Below are positions 23,014-32,798 of a stretch of 64,000 bases of DNA, piece after piece. The stretch comes from Acanthosoma haemorrhoidale (lineage: Eukaryota > Arthropoda > Insecta > Hemiptera > Acanthosomatidae): positions 172,123,226 through 172,187,225 of the forward strand of contig OV884011.1 of assembly GCA_930367205.1 (NCBI GenBank), given 5' to 3'. A program made the translations under genes and the position numbers. Below the pieces are notes generated by a model. That model had not been told where the DNA came from, searched no databases, and worked only from the letters and a program-made list of their open reading frames with translations. Every line of letters starts with the position of its first letter. The stretch's first letter is position 1.

Positions 23014-23485
23014 ATATAATATAAATTTTGAACATTTTTTGTATGTAAAGAAGTAATAATGGGTAGCAATATGGCAAATCGTAAAATACAAATCAATAAA
23101 ATGATTATAAATACCTTTGGGCATCAATGAGCCTTGTTTGTGGTGTACGTACATTAAAAACAAAAAAAATCTGGAATTTCCGATTAAATTTACGAAATGG
23201 TCATTGTTATAATATAAATTTACGATTATTACGTAAGATTAAATTTACGTAGTATTACGTAAGATTAAATTTACGAAATGGTCATTGTTATAATATAAAT
23301 TTTGAACATTTTTTGTATGTAAAGAAGTAATAATGGGTAGCAATATGGCAAATCGTAAAATACAAATCAATAAAATGATTATAAATACTTTTGGGCATCA
23401 ATGAGCCTTGTTTGTGGCGTACGTACATTAAAAACAAAAAAAATCTGGAATTTCCGATTAAATTTACGAAATGGTCATTGGTCAT
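23014..23485. repeat. Tandem duplication of about 200 bp, period 274 bp
   Basis: The segment from TTTTGAACATTTTTTGTATG to AAATTTACGAAATGGTCATT appears at 23026-23208 and 23300-23482 with only two differences seen (CCTTTGG/CTTTTGG and GGTGTACG/GGCGTACG). Between the copies lies a mini-array of ATTACGTAAGATTAAATTTA units. Recent local duplication of AT-rich DNA; the small ORFs in it are by-products. Confidence 0.93.
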
Positions 23486-24568
23486 AATTATTTAATATTT
23501 GATGTAATATCCACATCACTGTAACCATGAAATATAGTAACACAGTTGGGATGGGAAAGTTGGGGGTAATCTCACAATCATTCCCAAGTTGGAAATACGA
23601 TAGGATCTTCCATTGGGAACTTAACAAATACCGGATATAGACCATTAGTGAAGGGTGGAGGGTCCCGCCCGCATCCGTCCCATTGCCGTCATCAAAATGG
23701 TTCTTGCCTGTGAATAAATACTTCATTCTGGATGCCCTACATTGAGTTTATGTATTGTGAGCAATAGTATTTCAATTCAGTAAACGTTCTTAATGACGTC
23801 TTATAAAACAAATGCAGCTACTATCCTTACTCTCATCATGAACATATTTTTCGGTGGGGAGATATAGATTCGGGGGAGGATAGTTTAAAGATATGATTTC
23901 ATAAGTTTTAATTTCTTCTTTTATTTCCTAATATTTAATAAAACCTTATTATATTTCAGTAAAATTTTGGGAGGGCTCGCTTTTAAATATGTCAATAGGA
24001 ACAATCTACTTCACGTTACGTCGATAGGATTCTATCTAGTCGTTATGTATTAAATATATATGCAATAAAAATACATTTGTGTAATTAGAGATATATGTAC
24101 AAAATGATCAGTCTAAATAAGTTTGTATTTGAGCTAGAGTATCCCTGCTAGTTTCTCAAAAGCCTATTAAATGGTCATGAAAAACTCCTATTTGAACTAG
24201 CATGAAAATAACTGCCTAAAATATTTACCGATAAGAAACTCATTGAAAAAATACTAGAGTGACGTTGAATAAATGCTTTTATTGTTGTTTGATCTTGAAA
24301 CTAATAATTCGGAATGACCATAATTGACCATAATGAAGTTTTTTAATATACCTTATCATTTGACATCGATTCGATCATTCTTACGACCTAAACACAAACA
24401 GACAGACTGAAAAGTTAAGATTACCCAATAACCTGTTTGAAATGTATAGTTCACGCAAAAAGAAATCATGGCCAAAAATAAGTTACTTAGTTTCTTAAAC
24501 CTCTTCACTCATTAGAAATTTCCCTAAATCTCAGAATTATTGAAATAGTTATTTTTATTAATAACCTT

Positions 24569-24572
<4 letters not shown>
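23486..24572. other. No gene seen
   Basis: AT-rich; no repeat shared with the rest of the window was noticed. Confidence 0.5.

Positions 24573-24632
<60 letters not shown>
24573..24632. repeat. (TA)n microsatellite, left of the retrotransposon
   Basis: Sixty bases of uninterrupted TA. It continues on the far side of the element at 29918-29941, then becomes (TG)n to about 29952, so the original locus was a compound TA/TG microsatellite interrupted by the insertion. Confidence 0.97.
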
Positions 24633-24634
<2 letters not shown>

Positions 24635-24820
24635 TTATCGTCTCCCAGCTGTAGACGATCGAGAAAAAGGAATGAAGAAAGGAGGTAGATGATATAATAA
24701 GAAGGTTTGTTTTATAACTGGCTTTATTTTCCTCCTGATCCTCTATACACACGTTACGGGTTTGTTTACCCTAGGCTACAAGGTATTAGGCTTAACATTG
24801 CCGTACCGCTAGACGTAACT
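24633..24820 (-). repeat. 3' LTR of the Ty3/gypsy element (188 bp)
   Basis: Second copy of the LTR. The AATAAA signal lies at 24723-24728 and the TATA-like string at about 24709-24717, both read on the minus strand. It directly abuts the polypurine tract on one side and TATATA repeats on the other. Confidence 0.96.
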
Positions 24821-24830
24821 CCCCCCTACC
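24821..24830 (-). other. Polypurine tract of the Ty3/gypsy element
   Basis: In element orientation the string GGTAGGGGGG immediately precedes the 3' LTR start AGTTACG. This is the expected position and composition for the plus-strand DNA primer. Confidence 0.85.
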
Positions 24831-25064
24831 AGTTTACGGACATTCCCCGTAAACTCCTAACATGTGACATCAGCTATGTATCTATAGCAACACAAAACAA
24901 AAAGTATACTCTGTTAATAAAAAAAATTTGAAAAGAAAAATGTCTTCCAGGTCCATCTAAAATCACAGCACAGACCCATATAACACAAAAAAAACATAAT
25001 AAACCAACAAAAAATATATATATATAGGCCTCTCGGGACTGGTCACCTGTGACACACACCGGAG

Positions 25065-28000
25065 TTATGTTTCGACGACGGGGCTCCCAGGCTCCACCGC
25101 GGGAAACTTGAGCTGTTCCACATGTACCGTCCGACGTTTGATCGGGGGTGTAATGCTTTCGACCGTGACCACGTTGTGTTCGCGGAGAGCGATCACTCGG
25201 AAAGGACCCTCGTACCGCACTAGTTCCTTACCCCTGTTCGACCCTTTTCTCCGGTACACGAGCGCGCCGAGTTTAAGATTGCCCAGAATATCGCGGACTT
25301 TGAGGTTGTCGCGCGCCACCCGTCGCCGTTTCTTATCCTGGAGCCTTCCCCGAACGGCCACCCACTGTTTCTTTAGCGCTATCTGATTACTTACTACCCG
25401 TGCGGCCAGTTCTTCATCGATCGCCGTACTCCTGCTATCGCGCCGGCATCTTCGAAGTCCAAACAGCGTCTCGACCGGAGAAAAACCGGTGGCAGAATGG
25501 ATTGAGTGGTTATACGCGATGACTGCCTTTTCCATCGCCACGTTTGGTTCTAAGCCCTTCTCTCCATGGTAAATTCGTAGGTGGTCGCTAAGCGTGCTGT
25601 GCAGCCGCTCTACGTCTCCTCGACTCTTCGGGTGTCCTGGGGTGTTGAGATGCCAACGGATCTCTAAGGCCGCCGCCTCAGCCCTTATTTCGGCGTTATC
25701 AAACTCCCTACCAGCGTCGGAAGCTATCGTGTCTGGTACGCCATAAAATTGGCACCATGTGCGTAGTGCCCTTAGGACTGCTTCCGCTGATCGTTCTGCT
25801 ATCAGATGGGCCATCGCTGTTTTGCTGAACCTATCGACAATGGTGACCCATTTGTATCCCCTCCATGTGAACGTGTCCACCTGCAAATCCTCCAACGGTT
25901 GGTCTGCCGTTGGCGTCTCCTCCTGTATTGCTCTGGGGGGGTGGCGATCATATTTCGTGGTGAGGCATGTGTCGCAGGTACCAATAACTCTCGCAATCGT
26001 GTCTTTCATACCCAACCAGAAATATCTCCTCTTCAATGCTTGCAGGGTAGCGTCGATTCCCCGGTGGTTTGTCTTCCCTTGGTGGAATGCAAGGGTCACT
26101 TCTCTCTGCCGCGTTTCTTCTTTTACTGTCTCCACCTTCAGGGTACATCGGACGAACGTACGATCGACTCCGATCCTCTCCGTCCTCCATAGGCGTTTGA
26201 TGCGTCCCCAGATGGTCGCATTTCCCACGTACATGTGGTGCGTTTTCCCTGGAGTAGATGCGTCCTTCAGAGCGCGGCAAATCGTATCGTCGTTTATCCC
26301 CGGTGTCGACCAGATTTTGACGATGTTGCAGTGGCCGTACTTCTCAGATTCCATCTTGAAGAGCCCAGAAGTTTTGGTGAGCCAAATGATCTGGCGCCTC
26401 TTGTCATTTATTATGGCGTCGAGGTCCTCAATGTCCGAGGGTCTATCCCCCACTGAACTCCCGTCACTCGGAACATCATTGGCTGGAGCCCCCTCCCGCT
26501 CCCCTTCCTCGCCGGGTGACCATTCCTGGACGAATTGTTGGGTGTCACGTGATGGTCCCGGAATCTCCTCTTCGATCGCATTCACGACCAACGCGCGGGA
26601 TAACCAATCGGCCACGACGTTCTCCTTCCCCGGTTTGTAAATAATGTCGATGTTGTATTGACTGAGGAACTCCTTCCATCTGGTAATCCGCGCTGATGAC
26701 TCTTTCATTTTTCCCACCCATTGGAGGGGTCGATGATCTGTTTTAACCCGAAACTTCCTCCCGAATACGTAGGGCCGGAAGTGTTCTATCGCCCATACGA
26801 TACCCAGTAATTCGCGTTCTAGCGCGCTATATCTACTCTCGGATTCAGTAAGGCGTCTGCTAGCGTATGCTATTGGTCGCTCCCCCCCGTCGCGATCCTG
26901 CGAGAGTACCGCCCCCAACGCGTATTCACTCGCATCTGTGGTAATCATGAAGGGGAGTGCAAAATCTGGAAACGCTAGTATAGGCTCTTCCTGTAGCCGC
27001 TCCATGCAACGTCTTATATTGTTCTCCATTACCGGGGTAATAACGACTTTTTGTCCTTTTTTAAGGAGATTGTTAATAGGGACCAGGTACTCCGCCATTT
27101 CTGGAACGAATCTGCGGTAGTAGTTCAGGGATCCGAGTAAGCGCCGGATTCCTTTTACGTCTTTCGGGATAGTCATCCGCTGGATGGCCTCCACCTTCCC
27201 ACGATCGGGTTGCACTCCCTCTCTGGAAATTATGTGGCCTAAAAATTTCACCTGCTCTTGTCCCAAAAGCGACTTCTCCGCAGACAATTTCAGCCCGAAT
27301 TGCTTAATTCTGTCAAAAACCTGTCGCAGATGGTCCTGGTGTTCTACCTCATCTCGACTGAAAACCAGGAGGTCGTCCATATATATCTGGCAAAACGACT
27401 CCCCAATCCCTCTTAAAAATTCGTCCATCAGCCTCTGGAACGTTATTGGCGCGTTTTTCAGCCCAAACGGCATTCTGGTGAATTCGTAATGTCCCCGCTC
27501 GAACGTGAATGCCGTTTTGTGTTGGTCTCCACGACGCATCCGAATTTGATGGTAACCCGCCTTCAGGTCCAGTGTACTGAATACCTTTGCTCCACTTAGG
27601 CGGTCCAGGATGTCTTCAAAGCGAGGTATGGGGTATTTTTCGTCTATAGTATTGTCGTTTAATTGCCTGTAGTCTATTACTACGCGATATTTTTCGTCAC
27701 CGGACGACCCTTTCTTTTTCACTGCCCACAGGGGACTGTTGTATGGAGACGTACTATCTACTATGATGCCCTGTCGTTTCAATTCCTCGATTTCGTCCCT
27801 TATATGCTGTCGCAGCGCCTGCGGGTATCGTCTCTCTTTGATATATATCACTCTCTCCTGCTTCAGTGGGATCTCATGGAACGTTTCCCCCGTCACTCCC
27901 AGTTTGTCCCCTTCGTTGAAAAATATATCGGCATACTCTCGCCGAATAGCGCGTTCCCAGTTGTCCTCCCGATCGATCGCTCCGATTCGCTCCTTCCCGT

Positions 28001-28442
28001 CCCCCACGGTTCCTGTACACCGGCATAACATTCTTCCCAGTCTAATATCCCATATTCCGTTACGGCACTTCACTCTTGCTCCTACCCTTCCCAAGAGATC
28101 GCACCCTATGATACCATCGTACTCGCGCGGCATCTTCCTAACCACGTGTATTTTCAAATATTCCCCATTTTTCGCCCACCTATCCAATCCCATCGTCAAT
28201 TCGCCTTCGATTTTACACGGCCCTCCCAGGGTGATAAGCTTGCACTCGCATGCCTGAATCCGCGACGACCCCTCGCCCACACACAATCTGTCCGCCGCTT
28301 TCCTGCTGAGAATAGTACAGGAGCTCCCCGTGTCTATCAAGCATCTCACTCCTCTTGCCACTCCAATAATGGGTATACCGCCGTAATTCCCTCTGACGCT
28401 ATAGTTTATTAACGTGCGGCCACCCCTCTGCCAGCCCGCTCC
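25065..28442 (-). CDS. pol: Pol polyprotein: protease, reverse transcriptase, RNase H, integrase
   Basis: Open from the codon after the gag TGA to the stop at 25065. Residue numbers here count from the Val codon at 28361. Protease: D10-T-G-S-S. Reverse transcriptase: D265 in the LDL motif and YMDD at 327-330. RNase H: acidic residues D476, E515 or E517, D542 and D585. Integrase: zinc-binding H760, H766, C796, C799; catalytic D829, D882 and E918, the last two spaced D-x35-E; a GPF module at 1052-1054; no chromodomain. All catalytic residues I looked for are present. The 27 codons between the TGA and residue 1 are open and lack ATG. The first Met lies at residue 57, past the protease Asp, so independent ATG initiation would lose the protease active site. 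YMDD instead of the commoner Y(I/L/V)DD is mildly unusual. The enzyme copies the element RNA to DNA and inserts it in the nucleus. Confidence 0.96.
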   Translation of the reverse strand, partial: GAGWQRGGRTLINYSVRGNYGGIPIIGVARGVRCLIDTGSSCTILSRKAADRLCVGEGSSRIQACECKLITLGGPCKIEGELTMGLDRWAKNGEYLKIHVVRKMPREYDGIIGCDLLGRVGARVKCRNGIWDIRLGRMLCRCTGTVGDGKERIGAIDREDNWERAIRREYADIFFNEGDKLGVTGETFHEIPLKQERVIYIKERRYPQALRQHIRDEIEELKRQGIIVDSTSPYNSPLWAVKKKGSSGDEKYRVVIDYRQLNDNTIDEKYPIPRFEDILDRLSGAKVFSTLDLKAGYHQIRMRRGDQHKTAFTFERGHYEFTRMPFGLKNAPITFQRLMDEFLRGIGESFCQIYMDDLLVFSRDEVEHQDHLRQVFDRIKQFGLKLSAEKSLLGQEQVKFLGHIISREGVQPDRGKVEAIQRMTIPKDVKGIRRLLGSLNYYRRFVPEMAEYLVPINNLLKKGQKVVITPVMENNIRRCMERLQEEPILAFPDFALPFMITTDASEYALGAVLSQDRDGGERPIAYASRRLTESESRYSALERELLGIVWAIEHFRPYVFGRKFRVKTDHRPLQWVGKMKESSARITRWKEFLSQYNIDIIYKPGKENVVADWLSRALVVNAIEEEIPGPSRDTQQFVQEWSPGEEGEREGAPANDVPSDGSSVGDRPSDIEDLDAIINDKRRQIIWLTKTSGLFKMESEKYGHCNIVKIWSTPGINDDTICRALKDASTPGKTHHMYVGNATIWGRIKRLWRTERIGVDRTFVRCTLKVETVKEETRQREVTLAFHQGKTNHRGIDATLQALKRRYFWLGMKDTIARVIGTCDTCLTTKYDRHPPRAIQEETPTADQPLEDLQVDTFTWRGYKWVTIVDRFSKTAMAHLIAERSAEAVLRALRTWCQFYGVPDTIASDAGREFDNAEIRAEAAALEIRWHLNTPGHPKSRGDVERLHSTLSDHLRIYHGEKGLEPNVAMEKAVIAYNHSIHSATGFSPVETLFGLRRCRRDSRSTAIDEELAARVVSNQIALKKQWVAVRGRLQDKKRRRVARDNLKVRDILGNLKLGALVYRRKGSNRGKELVRYEGPFRVIALREHNVVTVESITPPIKRRTVHVEQLKFPAVEPGSPVVET

Positions 28443-28445
28443 TCA
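28443..28445 (-). other. In-frame TGA between gag and pol: candidate readthrough site
   Basis: The gag ATG and the pol frame are offset by an exact multiple of three (1266 nt from 29627 to 28361). The only stop between them is this TGA, in the context GCC-TGA-GGA. The 81 nt after it are open. The arrangement resembles gammaretroviral gag-stop-pol suppression rather than the frameshift used by most insect gypsy elements. An alternative is a CGA or TGG codon mutated in this copy of a single gag-pol ORF. Confidence 0.6.
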
Positions 28446-29627
28446 GGCCACCGCTTGCCGTTTCCTTCCTCCTTCCGTGCCATATCGTCTGCTTCTTACG
28501 TAGTCCCTGTCGTCCTCTGCAGTCTCTCCTCTTCTGCTCCTGGGTTCATCTTCTTCTTCTTCTGTCTCCGACGCTCCCGTAGTTTTTGACGATTCGGAGG
28601 GGGTTCTGGTTCTTCTCCATACCCTCTGTGCGTTTACCTCCATCGGTTCCGGCCTATACCTCTCTGTTCGCTGGAAAATGTATGGACACTGCCTCGCGAT
28701 GTGTCCCTCAATTCCGCATTCAAAACATTTTGTTCGCGGGCACTGCGCCACTAAATGTCCAATTCTTCCACATCCGTGACATTTTCTGTCCTCCTTCCTC
28801 CCGCTGGCTCTCGGTCTCCTTTGGCTAAGTCTCCTTCCTTCAACCGCCGCCCCTTTTTTCTCCGCATACCGTTGATCTTTCCTCTTCCATGCCTGTTGCG
28901 GCATTCTCGGCCTCCTGTACATCACTTTGGACCACCCTGCCTCGTCTGCCTCTAATTTTTCTTCTTCCTCACGGGCACTAGTGTCCATTAAATCTTGGGC
29001 GCACTCAATGAACGATCGGTCTCCCGGTAGACTATCTTTCTTGCCGGTATCCCTGGCCAACTGTACCTTCAGAATGGTCGATAGGAATGCCATCCGGCCT
29101 TCCACTTCCGCTAGGTTCACCGTTTCTCTCATTTTTTCCGTTATTTTGTTAAATTTTGCCAAGAGTTCTCCGGCGTACTGCCCTTTCGTTTGATTGGGCC
29201 GTCTGGTCTCCCTGAACATCTGGAAGATGTCCTCTTCTGGTGTCCATCTGCCTCCCCCGTATGCCTTCTTTAGTCGTTCTTTTACCACGGTCCATGGGGT
29301 GTCTTCGTCGGCCTGTATTAGGTTTAGTACGCTCCGTTTTATTCTACACACTAGGCCCGCTTTGATTGATTTTACGTCACCAGGGTCGAGTAAACCCTCA
29401 CTTGCCTTCGCCTCTACTCTTTCCATAATCCTATCCCCACCTTTGATGAAATGGTTCAATTCGCCTAACTCTCCTGAGAATTTCTCTAGGTCCGATATTG
29501 TTCTCTTCAGGTCCTGTGACGTCGCCGCTCGCACCTTCATCCAAGCCAGGGAGTTTGCATGAGCTTCGGCCATCGTTTCCCTAGGTAATTCGGGCACTTC
29601 GAAAGCCGCAGGCCGTAATTCTACCAT
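28443..29627 (-). CDS. gag: Gag polyprotein of the Ty3/gypsy element (394 aa)
   Basis: Nucleocapsid/capsid precursor that packages element RNA into virus-like particles. The start is a true ATG (29625-29627), 103 bp from the LTR, with an in-frame TGA 9 bp upstream. The N-terminal two thirds are helical and charged, as expected for capsid. Residues 283-296 and 301-314 form two CCHC zinc knuckles, each with spacing C-x2-C-x4-H-x4-C (C283, C286, H291, C296; C301, C304, H309, C314). The tail is rich in Glu, Arg and Ser. The frame closes with TGA at 28443-28445, and the same frame then stays open through pol, so Gag is probably the termination product and Gag-Pol the readthrough product. No internal damage is visible. 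Confidence 0.95.
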   Translation of the reverse strand: MVELRPAAFEVPELPRETMAEAHANSLAWMKVRAATSQDLKRTISDLEKFSGELGELNHFIKGGDRIMERVEAKASEGLLDPGDVKSIKAGLVCRIKRSVLNLIQADEDTPWTVVKERLKKAYGGGRWTPEEDIFQMFRETRRPNQTKGQYAGELLAKFNKITEKMRETVNLAEVEGRMAFLSTILKVQLARDTGKKDSLPGDRSFIECAQDLMDTSAREEEEKLEADEAGWSKVMYRRPRMPQQAWKRKDQRYAEKKGAAVEGRRLSQRRPRASGRKEDRKCHGCGRIGHLVAQCPRTKCFECGIEGHIARQCPYIFQRTERYRPEPMEVNAQRVWRRTRTPSESSKTTGASETEEEEDEPRSRRGETAEDDRDYVRSRRYGTEGGRKRQAVA

Positions 29628-29712
29628 GTAACTAGGTCACTTTTTCCCAATAAAACAACTGGAAAAAAAAATTAAAATTTTACTCACAGTTGTTTACCAG
29701 AATACTCGTAGT

Positions 29713-29730
29713 TCCCGGGTTTCGGCACCA
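29713..29730 (-). other. Primer-binding site, complementary to the 3' end of tRNA-Phe
   Basis: The plus strand reads TCCCGGGTTTCGGCACCA. This is the 3' end of a tRNA with CCA: acceptor half TTTCGGC, discriminator A and T-stem CCGGG. A tRNA whose 5' acceptor strand is GCCGAAA fits cytoplasmic tRNA-Phe of insects, as I remember it. The match is 18 of 18 and touches the LTR boundary; base 29730 is shared with the LTR. Confidence 0.88.
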
Positions 29731-29917
29731 GTTATCGTCTCCCAGCTGTAGACGATCGAGAAAAAGGAATGAAGAAAGGAGGTAGATGATATAATAAGAA
29801 GGTTTGTTTTATAACTGGCTTTATTTTCCTCCTGATCCTCTATACACACGTTACGGGTTTGTTTACCCTAGGCTACAAGGTATTAGGCTTAACATTGCCG
29901 TACCGCTAGACGTAACT
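29730..29917 (-). repeat. 5' LTR of the Ty3/gypsy element (188 bp)
   Basis: Identical by eye to 24633-24820. In element orientation it starts AGTTACGTC and ends GACGATAACT. It contains an AATAAA signal (TTTATT on the plus strand at 29820-29825) and, just downstream, the TATA-like string GTTATAAAAC. It must carry the promoter, since gag starts about 100 bp further on. Confidence 0.96.

Positions 29918-29952
<35 letters not shown>
29918..29952. repeat. (TA)n(TG)n microsatellite, right of the retrotransposon
   Basis: Continuation of the left-hand TA tract after the inserted element, turning into GTGTGT. It supplies the second copy of the TATA-type target duplication. Confidence 0.95.
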
Positions 29953-31754
29953 ATCTTACATTGTTTGAAAAATAACTAAAGATCCATGAGTTATGAGATT
30001 TGTCAAACTCAAATTCAAATTAATTAATTTTCCACATAGACTTAATAAATATATATATATTTGTGCTAATACGCAATGCATCAAGCCTAACCAAAAGAAA
30101 CTAGAATTGGCATTATCGCTTTTGGTTATGAGTAAAATCTTCACTAATACAACATTTACATTTTTTACTATTACAAACATACATTTTAATTTTAGAAAAA
30201 ACAAATCAAAAAAAAAAATGACAATAGAAATACATTTCTTTATAATTTATTATGCCCTAAGTGGTTAAGTATCGGTAATTTATCAATGTTCGCAATATTT
30301 TATATCAATGGATTCTCACTGCATTTACTTAATGTTAATAAATTTTGTTGTTATCGTTTTTAAAATGTCTAAAATATATCCAATTTTGTACACGTCATCC
30401 AATCTATCTATTTTGGTGTAATTTGGTTGGTTTGCCAAATATTAGAAACGTGCTTAAGCTTAGAAACGAGGGCTGCTTAAGTCATTAAGGGTTTCAACAA
30501 ACATTTGAAAATAAGCAATATAGTCTTGGGAGCATTTGAAATAAAAAAAACCCGTCGGATATTTTAACTTTTAATTTTTTTGTCACACATCTCAGTTGTT
30601 TTTATTCTTGACAAAGAAAGGCGAAAATCACCAGTACATTCTAGGCCCTCTGTTTGGGCTCTACAATAACCAAGCGATGGATTTACTCGTCGATTGAGAG
30701 AAAGATCAGCTGATTGTACGCTATCGACTCCTCGAGAACGGAGGATCTGTTTATTTTATTATAGCTACGGTGGCACGTGGCCTTCCGAAATGAAAGCTCC
30801 CCGCCGTGAGGGAATAAAAAGTAAAAGTGGTAGGGAAAGTGGGAACAAACCCGCCGGTACAGGGGAAGGTTGATCCCATGATCACGTCTCAGGCTCATTG
30901 GGGACGGTTAACTCGGATTGGGAAAGGCAAGTTGAAATTGTTTAGCATTTCTCCGGAGGCACTACTAGGCACTAAGAGCGGCGAGAAACCAATGCAGTAT
31001 TCCGGCCCAAGGCCCTAGTAACTGTTATTATTATTTCCTTTTCTAATGGAACCTTCTGCTCACCACTTAACCACCTTTTATAGCTGCCCCAAGCTTTCTT
31101 TTCTTTTTCCTTTTAGTTGTGTTCCTTGATAAAAAAAAAAAAAAATACTGTCGAGAAAACGACTTAAATTAAAATACGTTCTATAAACTGGATGTAATCA
31201 AAGCTGCATTAATTTTATTCAGGTGGAATATGAAATAAGCGCAATCTTTACAAATCTTACTTTAGTTCTCTCCTTTCTAATTATCGTACATTCCTAAATA
31301 AAAAAAAGATCATACCTGTAATTCATAGGTCTTAAAAGCCACACAACTATAAAAGTCGACAATGTACTATATTTTATAATTCTGCCCTTTTACAGTACAC
31401 CCTGAAAAGGGGTGGCTTATTATAATACATTTATTATTTTACGACAGGTGTATTACGATTCTCGTGCCTTATAGACTAGGTGAATTAAAAAATAAAGTGT
31501 AAAAATACTATAAAGTAGGAATATTGAGGAATGATGTAAAATGGACTGGAAAAAAATTGAATAAGATGAAACTGGCACCGAATTCTAAATAAGATGACTT
31601 TTTCCAAATCATGCATGAAGGATGTAACTAATAGATCTAAACCAAAACTATTTATAAACGTTTTAAGGGTTAATAGAAAAAAACCCTAGCCCTGGTGACA
31701 AGTGAGGATTGTTTGAGTTTATAACCTGGACAATCGTTTCATGACGGCGTTACT
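29953..31754. other. No certain gene
   Basis: AT-rich except for 30640-31020, a GC-rich island (CGGTGGCACGTGGCCTTCCG, AGCGGCGAGAAACC) with one short open frame, possibly an old element. A run of A at 31130 follows. Confidence 0.4.
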
Positions 31755-32310
31755 ATCTGACTCCATTTTTGATAGGTATATGCCCCGACAATGCACTATG
31801 TTCAAGAGAATAGGTACAGAGGTTTTTATATAAAGAATTAGTCAAGTTTTCGGAGTTCGAGCGGAAGCCACGCGTCAACGAGTAGAGGTCACGAGAGACT
31901 GATTTACAGGGCTAGGCCTTAAGTACCCTACCCAGCCTTGTCTACTGGGAGAGGCTGGAAAGGGTTGCCTAGGCCTGCGGGCGGTTCCCACACATGTGGT
32001 GAGGTACCCGCGGTCGACGCCTAATTACCCAGCCAACCCTGTACCCTGGGAGAGGCTGCAAAAGGGTTGCTTAGTACCTGCGGTTTCCCTGATATGGTGA
32101 GGTACCTGCGACTGACAGCTGGTGACCCCTCTCGTGTGACTATTTGGCCCCCGTCTTTTTTATTGCTTCCCACATTTACAATGATTTATATTTGTTCATG
32201 TTATTTACATTTGTCTATAATACATTTAGTTCATATTATTTACGTTTGCTTACAATATATATACAATAGAGTATAGGGTGATTTATCTTATGTAGTTAGC
32301 GGTCGCTACA
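31755..32310. repeat. LTR-related segment with a 92-bp internal duplication
   Basis: 31765-31840 (ATCTGACTCCAT, then CCCCGACAATGCACTATGTTC) resembles part of both solo LTRs (5825-5880 and 34637-34690). Next come two diverged copies of a GC-rich unit, about 31926-32017 and 32022-32117, each with ACCCAGCC, CTGGGAGAGGCTG, AAGGGTTGC and GGTGAGGTACC. No clean LTR ends or target duplication are found. Confidence 0.5.
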
Positions 32311-32798
32311 ACGGCATTTTTTTTTTTCATTAGATTTGTAATATATCAAAATCATTAGTGTTTGTAAATGTTTTCAGGATTTGATAATATATTATATGAA
32401 ATGAATAATAATGGTTTGGCCATTCCCTCCCTTCATAGCAACTACCAATTTTGAGTTGTCTGTTTGTAATTACAAAATATTACTATATTAGATATACTGC
32501 ATAAGTCTTGGCTTTCTTGCTCAGAAAAATCTGTTTGAAGTTTGTTCAAGTAGACAGTTGTGGAATGTGAATCTTTCTTCATAATGATATTACATGAATC
32601 TTTGTTCTCATTCTAAAACTCGGCGATCCTTTGATCCATGAACGCTTCTTTTGTACAAAGTGAGGCAAAAATATGCCAACATCGCCATTGTATTTATTAC
32701 CGTTCAGTTCGTTTGTATAACAAACTACCTCTTTTGACTAAGCCGATCACTGGCACTGGTCTCAAATCATTCCTTAGGGATTGACTTTTTTAGACTAG

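Larger units (their letters stand above)
24633..29917 (-). mobile_element. Complete Ty3/gypsy-type LTR retrotransposon, env-less, recently inserted
   Basis: A 5,285-bp element with all parts in order on the minus strand: LTR (29730-29917), tRNA-Phe primer-binding site, gag, pol with the domain order protease, reverse transcriptase, RNase H, integrase, then a polypurine tract and LTR (24633-24820). I compared the two 188-bp LTRs by eye and found no difference. Integrase lying C-terminal of RNase H defines the Ty3/gypsy arrangement. Only about 235 bp lie between the pol stop and the polypurine tract, so there is no room for env. The LTRs begin AGTTA and end TAACT instead of TG...CA, a form I recall from insect gypsy-group elements. 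The insertion splits a TA microsatellite, so the target duplication is probably TATA. The element is clearly more GC-rich than its surroundings. Identical LTRs and open reading frames mean a very young insertion. Confidence 0.97.

Noticed and set aside
22915..23485. Paired small minus-strand ORFs with near-identical proteins
   Set aside because: Identity results from the 274-bp tandem duplication; codon texture is AT-driven.
24558..24752. Minus-strand ORF rich in Tyr and Ile
   Set aside because: Translation of the TA microsatellite and LTR end.
24830..25064. Possible env or accessory gene downstream of pol
   Set aside because: Only about 235 bp before the polypurine tract and no suitable frame.
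25108..28412. Many plus-strand ORFs (for example 25759-26640, 293 aa)
   Set aside because: They are antisense shadows of the pol gene; their composition follows from the GC-rich codons on the other strand.
28586..29562. Plus-strand ORFs over gag
   Set aside because: Shadows of gag; no independent start context or domains.
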